DNA from: Pezicula radicicola
Taxonomy: Eukaryota > Ascomycota > Leotiomycetes > Helotiales > Dermateaceae
Direction: 5' to 3'
DNA length: 64,000 nt
Assembly (NCBI GenBank): GCA_003008705.1
Contig: PDUO01000011.1
Location: 1,261,237 to 1,325,236, forward strand
In this document: positions 32,945-43,797 of the stretch, one piece after another
Layout: each line of letters starts with the position of its first letter
Numbering within the stretch: the stretch's first letter is position 1
Notes under the pieces: generated by a model
What the model was told of the DNA's origin: nothing
Database searches by the model: none
What the model saw: only the letters and a program-made list of their open reading frames with translations
Program-made: the position numbers and the translations under genes

Positions 32945-34486
32945 ATGGTGGGAACTTCAACTGCGGAGGTCCCTGAAATCGTGGAAGACAATGTAACCGT
33001 GGATGAAAATGCGACCATAGAAGACAGTGCAACAGTGGAGGAAGATTCGACTGCGGACAATAAAGGTACAAAGAGGAAGCGACCAAGAAACAGGAAAGCC
33101 AGAGGGCGAGGAAGAGGCCGTGGGAAAGTTTCGCAGTCACAGCCAAAACTGGGCCCAGAACCGCATCTACCAAGGCCAATTTGGAACCACAGGCCTGGAC
33201 AGTTTCCACCACAGCAAAGTTGGGTTCCTAACCACTATGAGTATCCGCCACATCCAAATTTGATTCATGGACATTTTCAACCACCGCCAAAATGGGACCC
33301 TAGCTATTTTCCACATCAGTCAAGTTTTAATTCAGGATATGGTCCACTACAACAGTCTTGGTACGCTGAGCCCTACCACCCATGGAACGCTGTTCAGCTG
33401 TCATCACAACCACATCAGGGCGATTTGGCTTCTGTCGCATACTACAATTCTCATATCCAATACCCATACGATCCATACTTGCCATCCTCATCAGGTGCCT
33501 ACGGTTCAGTACCTGTCCCTGAACAACTTCTCATTACACAGCCATTGGAAAGAGGCATAGACTGGAGCAGCGTCGAATCTCCGAACAATGATGAGTCTCA
33601 AAGTAGTGGTCACACTTCAAACGGCCATTTTAGTCCGGAAAATGGCCAGTCTTCACCTGTTAACTGCCCACAAACCTTACCTAACTTCTCAAGAAAGTTC
33701 AAATTGGTTGATACAGAAGAAAAGTTGGGCAGGTTCTTGGCTCGACTTCAAAAGGTGCCCACGCATACTGAGGAAATATACATTGATTGCGAGGGGGACA
33801 ACCTACCTAAAACCCTATCCACTGTTCAGGTGCATTTTCGATCCAGTGGTGAAACATTCCTTTTGGACGTTACTATACTCGGAGCGAAGGTATTTGAGAA
33901 AGAACTTAAAGAAGAACCACCCGCTAGATCATTTAAACAGATCCTAGAAGATTCCGAAGTGCCAATTGGCGTTTTTGGTGGAAAACCCGACTCTCACGCC
34001 TTGTTTCAACACTACCGAGTTGGAGTCAAAAATCCACTAGACCTACAAGTCATGGGAGATCTTATTCGAGAGGGAAAAGACTATCCAATGGAAAGACACG
34101 GACTTCTACGCTGTGTAGATGAGAATTTTGTTGGAGACGTCAAAGACTCGTGGAACAAAATAAAAATGGATGGAAAAAAGTACTGCAAAGAACATGGATA
34201 CGAAATGTTTGAACAAAGGCCACTTCGGCAAAATTTGCAAGAATACGCTGCTGGCGATGTTCAAATTGTACGTCTCCCTGTACCCTAAGCTTTCCTCTCT
34301 GAAATAACCAAAACAAATAAACTAACTTGGTATTTGTTACAGTTGCCACATCTTCATGCTTTGTATAAAAAGAGAATCAAAGACGACGCTTTCTTGTTGG
34401 CTAAAATCTCAGTATTGTCACAAGAAAAGATCGATGACGGTGTCTCTACTGCATTGAGGGATGCTAGCAGAAACATCTTCCCCTAA
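32945..34486 (+). CDS. DEDD-superfamily 3'-5' exonuclease domain protein
   Basis: Predicted RNase D/WRN-type 3'-5' exonuclease. Exons 32945-34267 and 34343-34486 give 488 aa; the 75-bp intron (GTACGT..TTACAG) joins DVQI to LPHLHALYKKRI in frame. The start is ATG 32945 in AACCATGG context. The N-terminus (1-65) is acidic then strongly basic, with RKRPRNRKARGRGRGRG, a likely nuclear or RNA-binding segment; residues 70-230 are Pro/Tyr/His-rich and probably disordered. The nuclease domain spans about 260-460: Exo I YIDCEG (D281, E283), Exo II GKPDSHALF (Asp near 348), Exo III YAAGD (Y434, D438). All catalytic acids are present. Substrate (DNA or RNA) cannot be told. A decayed relative follows 350 bp downstream. 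Confidence 0.85.
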
Positions 34487-34832
34487 GAATTTTGTGGAAA
34501 GAGTAGAGAATGTCTGCCTCGAACTGAAGGTAGCGAAATTTCTCTGCTCGAAGTTAGTTGCTACTTGCTTTTCTTTGTACTATCTTCTAACAACGGGCAA
34601 ATACAATCATTACTCAAATTACCTATGATTTTGTTCATGTGACGGCGTTGATATGGTTAGTTTACACTTTATGTTTGGTGTAACAATAGTGAAGTGCATT
34701 AAACTGGTTTTTAAAGCCACGGTACCACTTAAGGTTTTCTAGATCTTATACATGCAAGTGCATATCGAGTGACCTATGAAAGATCAGTGGTATCATATAC
34801 TTAAGTGGCTTGAAGTGAAATAGAAATATATT

Positions 34833-35716
34833 TTCTTCGACTTAAAAAGCGAATTGTCCCTGAAATTATACGCGACGGCAAAGGCGAAAAGTCGAGGAGG
34901 AACCTTCGACATATTTCAAGTCCGCATTCATTCACTCCGCCGCACCTGGGTGTTTAACGTACGAGTCCTTGGCTCTCTTGTATTCGACATCGAGGATTCT
35001 AATGGATACTCCCTACGAAATCTATTAGAATCCAAGGAGTACCCTACGATCTGGTGCGATCCTCGTACTGACTCAGACGTGCTACACACCTTCTATGGCA
35101 TCCGCATCGGGAAGCCAATATGTCTTCAACTAATGGCACTTCTCACTAAGTAGAATGGCGATGTAGGGAAGAGGGGAAGAACACATCGGCTGGGGCTTCT
35201 TGCAATCTTCGAGCGCTGGGGACGGCGTGGGAAGCGAAGAAAGAGTATGATGCAATTCTCCTAGAGATGGAAGCAGGAAAGAAGTATTTCAAGACAAAGA
35301 CCAATGAGAGGAGCCGATACTCCAATTTCATGAGCGACCATTAACTCCCATGGCTATGAAATACGCCTTCAGCGATACAGCTGAGATGCTACAGTTGTTC
35401 CTTTCGATTTTCCGTGAAGGACCACTCGCGGTAAACCGTAGCGTCAGAGCATTTATCATTGAGCATTCAAGACTAGCTGCGGAATATTGGAGGTCACCAA
35501 GGTTCGAGCCTGGCCCGCAAAATTGTTGCACCTGAATTTGCATATCTACACAAGGCTGGCAACTTGGATAATTATAAATTTCCTATCTCTACGTCCACAC
35601 GTAGAAAGAGAAAGGGTGAAGCGACGGTAGAATGGCCAGGCGTTCGCATATGTGATTCATCTGTTCTTATTGAGAGCGAATATTGCGAGAAAGAAGGCTT
35701 TGGCGGAAGACAATAG
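34833..35716 (+). pseudogene. Decayed DEDD 3'-5' exonuclease, paralogue of the upstream gene
   Basis: Family features are spread over shifting frames. Frame A (34833-35150) shows an Exo I-like FFDLKSELSL with Lys where the catalytic Glu is expected, then FQVRIHS, LRNLLESKEYPTIW, a DPRTDSDVLHTFYGIR Exo II segment, and a TAG at 35151. Frame C, from about 35204, has NLRALGTAWEAKKEYD. Frame B, from 35332, has ERPLTPMAMKYAFSDTAEML, equivalent to the Exo III YxxxD motif. Another shift near 35519 gives KIVAPEFAYLHKAGN to a TAG at 35714. At least three frameshifts, one stop and a missing N-terminus indicate a broken gene, not an intron-rich one. It aligns by order of motifs with the intact copy at 32945-34486 but is quite diverged. 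Confidence 0.7.
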
Positions 35717-37440
35717 ACATTCGGTGGTGGAGCAGCAACAAGAAGGAAGAGTAGAATTGGATTTGATAACTGTCAGAAGCGAGGATTTTTTTTGTTCTCT
35801 TAGGAATTCGTATGATTATTCTTTCTGAAAGCAGTTCGATTAAAAGAGTATCATGAACTTCCACTTAAATCAAGGATAATTTCTTAAGAAGGTCCTGGAA
35901 TGTATAATATGCCCGTCAAGTTTCGAACTATGCTATTTGATATGCTTATATATCACGTCAAAATGCTCCTACTGAATATCGCGGCTTATATAACCTCAAT
36001 TAGCTAGCAAGCTCATGATACAGACTTAGACCGCTCAAGTCCATCCCTGCGGCTTTTCCACCCTATGAACATCTAACTCTTCTCTCAACTTAAGATTCCG
36101 GAGTGCAAACATCATTCCTTTCGGAATCAATGATACCCCCATATTGGGTAGAAGAAGCCCACTGGCTTTCAAACCAGTCAAGTTAAATGAGTAAACCAAA
36201 CTTAAAATCATGACAACAACGTACACCGTGTCAACTTCATTTCTAACAACCACAATAATACAGAGATATTCCTTTTTTAAACGCAAAGAAGCCTTGAGAA
36301 GCTGCATATTTTGCAATCTTAGGGTCTCTTGATTAGTCTTGGAATGCTTGTAAGTGTCCCTTACGTGCATAACTGTTTTAGTGTGGCAAGCCGATCGTCC
36401 GAATTATCAGGTCATAGAACTTCTGGTGCTATTTTTTTGTTGATTTTAAAATATGATATTTAATAATATGATGCACTATTGCTCTCTTAAGATCTCCCAA
36501 CCAGTATTTCAGTACTTTTGAGTTTCACTTACCTCTACAACTGGTTGTCGCTTAGCTTAATCACCAGGTTATAGAACTCCAGGTATGGCTTTTATCTAGC
36601 TAAAGATATAAGTTCAGACTAAGATTGATAGAGAGCTATCTCGGCTTTTTGATTAAGTATTTAAGTGTAGAGAGACAACAAGTGTGAAACTATGTCTGTA
36701 ACTACCTGTTATCAAGGACAAGCTGAAATTCCGAGTCCGCAGTCTCCAAATACCACCCTCCTTGTGAACCATTTCTTGTGGCGAGTCTAGTATACACTAT
36801 AACTAGTAACAGCCATATAATCTCTGTCTATTACAAAGTCTAGAAAAGAAGAAAAGGCAGAACAGAAAACTATGTCTTTAGATCTTAGTTCTCGGCTAGA
36901 ATGTAGTAGACGCAACCACCACCAGAGTCTTTTCAGTCTTGTTTCAAGGCATTATCATACAGTGACTTTTTTTTCTAGACCAAAAAAAGACATAGGCAAT
37001 AGATCAAAATCTTACAAGCTCTAATAGGGTGCAGGACCCATACCATAGCTTGTGCTGTTCATTAAGTATTAAGCAAAAGAAAGCACTTGCCTTCGTATCT
37101 AAATATTACGTCTTACCAAATCACTCAGTGATTGATACTAATTAAAATCAATAGTTGAGATGTAGCAATAAAGATGCAGTGATAGAGGAATGATGGAGGT
37201 ATAAAGTGATGTTGTTTCCAGGCTCTCCAGCGCTCAGATAGCAGCCCCACAGGCTTCTCTTTCTGGGCCTAGCGCATCACGTCCGCTATAGTGGATCGCG
37301 TTGATGCACGCGACTCTTCCAGCCTCCCAAAAACACGACTCCTACAAGTCCATCTCCAATTCCTTCAAAGTATCGACACATTCAACAATTTCTCACCATC
37401 AATTCGTATCCTCCAATATATCTTCATACCTCTATTCATC
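35717..37440. other. Gene-poor interval upstream of the PIP-box protein
   Basis: AT-rich with short frames only. A 111-codon minus-strand frame (36035-36370) with two hydrophobic stretches is the longest and I do not support it. The last 300 bp, with a pyrimidine-biased leader before ATG 37441, probably contain the promoter and 5' UTR of the next gene. Confidence 0.5.
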
Positions 37441-38178
37441 ATGCAGCTCAAACGCAAGCGCTCCGACTCTGAAATCTCCACCAGCTCTTCCCTCCTCTCC
37501 TCCCCATCATCAGCCCATACAATGTCCATGAACATCGACTCAATGGATACTCGAATCAATACTCCATCCTTATTCGCAAGTCGTACAAGAAAGCGCCATC
37601 GTGATAACCGCCCCGATGAGAATACTATCCATCGTACGTTCAATTCTGAAATCTCTTACCTTGGGCCAAATCTGACGAGTCTAGAAAATACTCTTTCCCT
37701 CCTCTACTCCGCTCAACAACCTTCCTCATTTGCACAGGCTGAACCACAACCCATCCGTCTGCCTCCTCCAGCCTTTCAAAATCTAGCCAATATTCCCGTT
37801 GCCTCTACAAACCAAGCAAGCTTGCACTCCTTTTGGGCCCTTCCCAAGCAGCGCTCTTCGTCCTCTTCATCATCTACAGACTCCAGCAGTATAAGCACGC
37901 CGAATACAACACCAAATCATATGCAATTATCCCATGCTACTAACTGCGAGGATTGCGATGCGTCGCTAAATAGCAGTGAAGGCGACGGTACGGATATTGA
38001 CATGATGGATGTGGACATGATGATTGGGGGAGAAAATCACGCTTGTACGAATTGTGGGAAGCAGGTGTGTAGGCAGTGTGCGGTGTCAAATCTAGGGGCT
38101 GAGAGAAAGTGCTTAGGCTGTGCTGGTCAGAGGCGAAAGCGCTGGGAGGGCGGAATTGGTTGGGTTGATGCTTATTGA
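37441..38178 (+). CDS. PIP-box and CxxC zinc-binding protein, fungal-specific, uncharacterised
   Basis: A single exon of 245 aa from ATG 37441; the open frame upstream begins with GTG and is not needed. The N-terminus is basic (LKRKRSDSE, then RTRKRHRD near 52-60), a plausible nuclear signal. Residues 125-132 read QASLHSFW, fitting the PCNA-interacting consensus Q-x-x-hydrophobic-x-x-aromatic-aromatic, with Lys136 four residues beyond, the spacing of the basic residue in Cdt2 PIP degrons (the TD pair is absent). A Ser-rich linker follows, then four CxxC pairs: C169/C172, C202/C205, C210/C213 and C224/C227, likely two zinc sites. C-terminal RRKRWEGGIGWVDAY. I do not recognise a named family. 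A role at replication forks or as a replication-coupled degraded protein is inference. Confidence 0.75.
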   Translation: MQLKRKRSDSEISTSSSLLSSPSSAHTMSMNIDSMDTRINTPSLFASRTRKRHRDNRPDENTIHRTFNSEISYLGPNLTSLENTLSLLYSAQQPSSFAQAEPQPIRLPPPAFQNLANIPVASTNQASLHSFWALPKQRSSSSSSSTDSSSISTPNTTPNHMQLSHATNCEDCDASLNSSEGDGTDIDMMDVDMMIGGENHACTNCGKQVCRQCAVSNLGAERKCLGCAGQRRKRWEGGIGWVDAY

Positions 38179-41092
38179 GGATTAGTGAGGAGTTGATGTA
38201 TAGACAACATCAAGGGATTTGTAAGAGATATTAGAGATAATAGGGGGTTAGAGGATTGGGATTCATTGGGCGGGCTTGGGGCGTTTATAGGGTCAAATAT
38301 TGTTGTACATTAGTTTAGTGCGCACTAAAAGTCAATAATACATCAGTTAAAGTTATCAAAGTTTGGACAAAATTGCCAAGTTCTAGCTTTTTTTAAGGCT
38401 ATTGAGCATTCTAGTCTCTAGTTGGAGTTAGACCTCTAATTGTTTAGTTATGTATCATTGCCGCTTATCCTTTGACACATAAGTGCAACTGGACTACTTA
38501 AACTCGGTCTCCTATTTCAAGGGAATCATGCAGAGCAAAGAAAAATAAAAGCAGTTCTACCAGTGTATATGAAACAATATCTTGAAGCAATCACATGAAT
38601 CTAGAGTCGTGTACACTTAAGCAGGCAAACAGACATTGTTATTGAATTGTTTCAAGACTAATAAAGACATGTTAACACTGTTAGTCTAATCATGTCTATA
38701 CACTCTCCTTGAAAAGAACATTATTATATGGATATTGGAAGACTACAGTCGGCTTACTGCTTCCTTTCCCCTAAACAGCTTAAAATTTGTTTACACATCA
38801 ACAACATGAATATAGGCGCAGTAAGATATAACTTAATAGCTGACAAGAAAAAGTTCTTTAACCGCGTATGCATTTAAGTGAAGAACTATGTGTTTAAGAG
38901 CAGGGCAACTTAGCTTAATTACACTTCTTAGCATCTTTAATATGTAGCTAATGTGACTCTTTCTATAATAGGTGGCTAAATAAATTTCAGTCGCTTAATT
39001 AGATAACTAGGTAAAAGAAATCTATAAGTATACATACGTCTTTTATTTCCAAGCCTTACCTTAAGACATTTCTGTCTTTACTATTAAATCTCTACTTAGA
39101 TTCTACATAGTCAGTACATTTAATACAAGTCATCCTCTACAACTTAATGTTACAAATATCACTAAGAAGAATAAAAGAAAGAAGCAGAGTCCATATAACA
39201 CTGCTCCGTACAGTACTTCTCTAAAGAAAGAGACTTCTCAATAAATTCTTTATATTATAACCTAGAAGAGACCTTTATATAAGTTGAAATTCTTATTAGC
39301 ATCGAGAAGGAACATCATGCTCCTGCTTTTGCAAAGTACAGAAGTACAATACATAAATAACTCAGTATAATTTTCTTTCAAAAAAAAACTGTACCAAAAA
39401 ACCCCTAACAATATACACAAGGAAAACAAGACACTCACTAGTATCTCTTATCTACCGGGTACCCTTATATCTATCCTCTCAAATACATAGTCAAGATACC
39501 TACTTACCCTCTTACCCTCTTCCGCAACTACAAACCCCCAACCTCGCAGAAGCAACACATATACTCCCCGCTTACACAATTCCAACACTTTCATAACCCC
39601 TTCTCCTCACAATCTCATAAAATTCCCTTTCCCACCCCCCCTCATCCCCCACTGCCCCCCTAATCCCTATCCTCTCTCTACCTCCCTTCCCAAACCCACT
39701 CCCTCCCTCCCTTTTCATCCATCCCATCCACCCCAACAACTCCCTCCCTCCCTACCTCTTTTCCTCCTTCCCTCCCTCTCCTTCCCTAAACACCTACCTA
39801 CTTATACAACTATTAACGTTCCCCTCCCCTCCCCCCAAAAATAACCCCAAGAATGCAACTAAACCTCCTTCCACCCTGCGAGAGATAGCACACCGCATTA
39901 TCCTCATCTCACCTCACCCCTCACCCATACGGACCCTAAACCCCTGCCGAACCCCCGCCAAGAACACAAAGGAATGCGGAGTATATACAGTGCAGTCAGT
40001 ACACGTGCTGTGCTGTGCTGACTGACCAAATGAAACCGAGATGAATCTAGAGAAAGAACTGAGAATGTAGGGTCGATTCTGTTTCTCCCTCATCTTTCTC
40101 AAGTCTCAGAACATAGGGGAAGGGTCTGGCGAGAACATCACCTGAAATGCTTCATTTCAGAGCTCCTGCCATGTGGTAGGACGAATATTCACTGGTGTAA
40201 TTTAAGCTAAAGTTGAAAATCCAATGGCTCAAAGGATCAAAGTTGAATCAGAGAATTAATACAACATAATGGCCAAAACACGGCGGAAGGCCGAAGCCGA
40301 GGATGAAACGGTCACAAATAGACAGGATGTTAAAGACGAAGAGAATGCCTCAAAAGAGTTTTTTCTTTATTAGCTGTTCGCTCTGTATATAGCTAAACTA
40401 GCCTGTGCTCTATGGCATCGTTGGCCTACGAGCAATCAAATTTCCTGGGTATCTCCACACCCACCGCCACTATCCAGCAACTCCTCCCCTTATCCACAAC
40501 GAGAAGGAGTCCGCTATGCAGATTATGAATTATGCAAAGTCGGTACCCAAACGCTTGCCCCCTCTCTCGTCATTCCCTCCCTGACGACGAGTCGTAGATA
40601 GTAAAGCAATCTATCCTATCCGGAACCGATCCCAGGTTTTCCATCCATTTCCATTGCTTTTGTGAAGGAATCCGAACCGAAATATCAAAGGATCTTGAAA
40701 TCTTGAATATGTGCCTGCGAGAATGGGTATGATTGATCTCTCCTCAATCTCCTCAAAGGAAGAGGTCGAGGACGGGACAAATGAAACATGTAAAAAGGAA
40801 ATGCCAAACACGAGGAAATCGCTAGAAGACATCAAAACAGAAAACAAAAGGCAGATATTTTCGCTAATGCCAGAGATGATAAGTATGAGAAAACGGACCG
40901 CTCGAAAGAGACTTTCCATCCCTTCCTAGTTTCCGAATTGTGCTCTCTGGTGAGACAGTACAAATTGTAGTACATAGGAGAGATGTGTTCGAGGGACATT
41001 TAGCTCTGATTATGGGAAGTTGTGTCAGAGAGCTAAATGACAGAGAAGGTATGAGGATCGAACCAAGGGACGGAGATGCTGTTGCGCCAGCC
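38179..41092. other. Convergent gene-poor interval with pyrimidine tract
   Basis: Lies between the 3' ends of the PIP-box gene and the cyclin gene. 38.3-39.4 kb is AT-rich and signal-free; 39.48-39.96 kb is pyrimidine-rich (listed separately). Two short Lys/Glu-rich plus-strand frames begin with ATG at 40269 (34 codons) and 40723 (68 codons); neither can be joined into a gene I trust, and the second lies just beyond the cyclin stop, where it may simply be antisense to its 3' UTR. Confidence 0.45.
39591..39850. repeat. Long C/T-rich tract (CCCT/CCTC repeats)
   Basis: For roughly 260 bp the plus strand is almost entirely C and T, with CCCTCCCTCC-type repeats most regular at 39,700-39,785. Polypyrimidine tracts of this kind are common in fungal core promoters and leaders but are rarely so long. 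No plus-strand gene is recognised downstream. Confidence 0.7.
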
Positions 41093-42355
41093 CTAGTGCA
41101 TCATCATCTCAGTTTGATGATATTGCGAGTACTGCTGGTGCTGGGCGTAAGTGGGGTTGTTTTGTGTTGGAGTGGGAGTGACGGGACACCGTGGAGCTTG
41201 CGCTTGGTAACCATTCACATCCTTTCCTGCCACGAAATATTCCCCATCCGGTGTGATAGGGGGGGTGGGATATCCATGAACCAACTGTCCATGGGGAGTC
41301 TTGGTGGGTGTATTGTAGATGTAGCTGTTGCTCGGTACAGGCTTCAACATCTGGGAAGGCTCGGATGGGGGTGTTGGTGGGTTGGCACGTCTCTGGATGG
41401 CAGCTTGTTGAGCGAGGAAGTTCTCGAGGAGGACCGAGACTCTGTTCAAATGCGAAGCTGTGTACTTTCTAGAGAGCACTGTTGAAGGGCGGTGGAGTTG
41501 CTGGGAAAGGCTAACCAAAACCAAGTTCTCCTGATGGTCCCAAGAACGATCAGTCACCTCGGGTCTGCTTAGAATACCTCTTGCCAATGCCAAGGAGGCG
41601 CGTGCCATGGTGGAAGGCTTTATCGAAACGAACTCCTTGTGGTACAAGGCAATCTCGCAGATGTACAATGCCATATGCTCAACCTCCACATCCTCGTACT
41701 CTTCGGCCGCAGCAATCTGCAAGAAGCTGTCGACAGTTGGGTGTCCGATGATCCAGTCCAGGGTGTTGAGGACATGCCATTCCATCTGTGTGAACATTTC
41801 CTCTTCGTACAACGAGCAGCACATTGACTTGAGCTCCTTGATCATTGGTACCTTCTCCTTCTTGTCTCCATACTTGGCAGCAATCAGCAGTGCAGCGCAT
41901 CCAACCAACTGGTAGTGTCTCTTATAGACGACACGTCTTGAACAGTATCGGTCGAGGAGGTTGACAGCAAGGAAAAGGGTCTCGGGAAGCAGGGAAAAGG
42001 CAGCATGGGCCTCGATGAGGAAGTCGATCAGGTAAGGCCGCATAAACCACTGGATCTCCTGTTGAATATCAATAGAGGCGACGTCTGGTAATGTCTCGTC
42101 CTATTCAATTGTCAGCAAATGTGGAGGTGAAGGTGGTGGCCAAGGCGTCTCGACCTCCATGTGTCTCATATGCTTCACAATATCCTCCATGTAGGCTTCA
42201 CACGCCTGTCTTGACAATTCGTTGGCCATCATTTCCCGCTTCTGCACTGAGATCATCTTTGCAAAGTCACGCCGAGTAGAGTCCGCTCTCTGGACACCTA
42301 CATCGGATTCGACAAAGTAAGTGTCACACGGTTGCTGCTGCTGCTGGTACGCCAT
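41093..42355 (-). CDS. cln1: G1/S-specific cyclin, Cln type
   Basis: Regulatory subunit of the cell-cycle CDK (Cdc28/Cdc2) driving G1/S entry. Two exons on the minus strand, 42355-42155 and 42100-41093, give 402 aa. The 54-bp intron has an unusual donor (GTCGAG) but a CTGAC branch and ATAG acceptor, and restores the family sequence MEDETLPDVASIDIQQEIQ. After a poly-Gln start, the cyclin box begins near residue 87 with MRPYLIDFLIEAH (CDK-contact Arg), followed by FLAVNLLDRYCSRR and LIAAKYGDKKEKVP. A second cyclin fold spans about 180-290. The C-terminal 100 residues are Pro/Thr-rich with several TP sites (TPPSE, TPTKTP, TPDGE), candidate CDK-phosphorylated degrons for SCF-Cdc4. The upstream region is exceptionally long and holds ACGCGT sites. 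Confidence 0.92.
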
Positions 42356-43555
42356 TATGAGGGAACTGATATTGGATTCGAGGCTGAAAAGGCTCGGGAG
42401 AAGGTGGGAAGGTTGGAGTCGGTGGAGAGTTCGGTTGAGGTGAAAGAGTGGACGTCAAGTTCGCCAGGAAGCTTCGACAGGCAACAGTATTCTGTTGAAT
42501 GCTGAAGTTTATAAATGAGTGTACGTATCGTTCCGTAAGAACAATACTATGGGTGGGATTAGATTAGGGAGAGTCTCGACAAGAATTATTAGGATTGAAA
42601 AAGAATGACAAGGGCGAGTCGAAACTGCCGACGATGTAGACCTGGGTATCCAAGGTGAAGATTGAGGCCTGAAGAGATGGCGGGACAATTCACTTATAGA
42701 ACACCTCGACTATTAAAATCTAGGGATTCGAATTAGCGCCATTTACAAAATCACCTTGGAGCCTGCCTCAGGGAGAGCGATGTCCAGAAACGCCGTAATA
42801 AATACAATCCAGAGGTAGTGGAAGGAGGTTACCAGTGGGGGAGGCACTTGGTGGAGAATGTTCCTTGATGAGGGTGAACGTACCGGCGAAGCTTTGGGGA
42901 TAGTCTGGATTTGCCGAGTCATGTACCAACAGCAGCCCCTTGTTAACTAATATCCAGCGAGTTGCACGAGAATAGGATGTCTCGAAGGTGTGTGGTATTC
43001 AGAGAGTCAGAAGGTGGATGAACGAGTGAACGTCTCCAACCTTTGTCTCTGTGAGTATGCGGTGGGCGTGCGAGGAACCGTCGAGGGGAAGCCTTTAGGG
43101 GGGAATACCGACAGGTGCGAGACCGTTGGCATGCAAATGCTAGGCAAGGGAGCAAGGTTAGCTGAGTCCTGATGTCGATCGTAGACCTGACGAAGGTTCA
43201 AGGAGGCAGCTCACCTTTATCCTGTCGAGTATCCTTCGGTGCTTGGAGCGTAATCTTAAAATTGTCTTTGCGTCAATGGCAAGTCCCTGAGGTCTCCTGG
43301 TCAAAGTCGAAAAGGTGAATTTTCTGCAAAGACTGTGGAATGACGTTCCCGTAGACTGCCACGAAGGGTTTCGAAGTGGTGGTGCTGAAAGGGGGAGGGG
43401 GGGAGGCTCGAAACTTTCGGGAGACACGCGTTAATTCAGGGTCGACGGAAGTGAGGGTGTGACGTTGATCGGAATAACGAGAATGGACTCTCGATAACGG
43501 TGAGATCAATGACGAGATGGGTGTATAGGTGGAGGAGAGATGTACTATGGTGTTC

Positions 43556-43582
43556 CTCTTTCTTTCTTTCTTTCTTTCTTTC
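43556..43582. repeat. (CTTT)n microsatellite
   Basis: Six or more head-to-tail CTTT units, about 1.2 kb upstream of the cyclin start codon. On the cyclin strand this reads AAAG repeats, possibly within the 5' leader. Confidence 0.9.
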
Positions 43583-43780
43583 GTAGAGCTGACAGTTACA
43601 GACCAAGACGAGGATTTTGACGTTTGCAGATGTACAATTCGGGGGTGTACGAATTGATTGCGGGCGTCGAAATCTTCCAGTCGCTCTCGTCGGTAACAAG
43701 TTGTCAAGTCAATGTGTTTCTTCCTTTTTCCTCTATATGATGGATTGATTGAGAGATGTATGAGAGGAGAAGAAACCAAA

Positions 43781-43797
43781 AGAGAGAGAGAGAGAGA
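43781..43797. repeat. (AG)n microsatellite
   Basis: Eight AG dinucleotide units (CT on the cyclin strand), about 1.4 kb upstream of the cyclin start, flanked by further purine-rich sequence to about 43,860. Confidence 0.9.

Noticed and set aside
36035..36370. 111-codon minus-strand frame with hydrophobic stretches
   Set aside because: Isolated in AT-rich DNA, no recognisable family or promoter context; hydrophobicity is expected from T-rich codons.
40711..40929. Lys/Glu-rich short plus-strand frame beyond the cyclin stop
   Set aside because: Short, no partner exons, and likely antisense to the cyclin 3' UTR.
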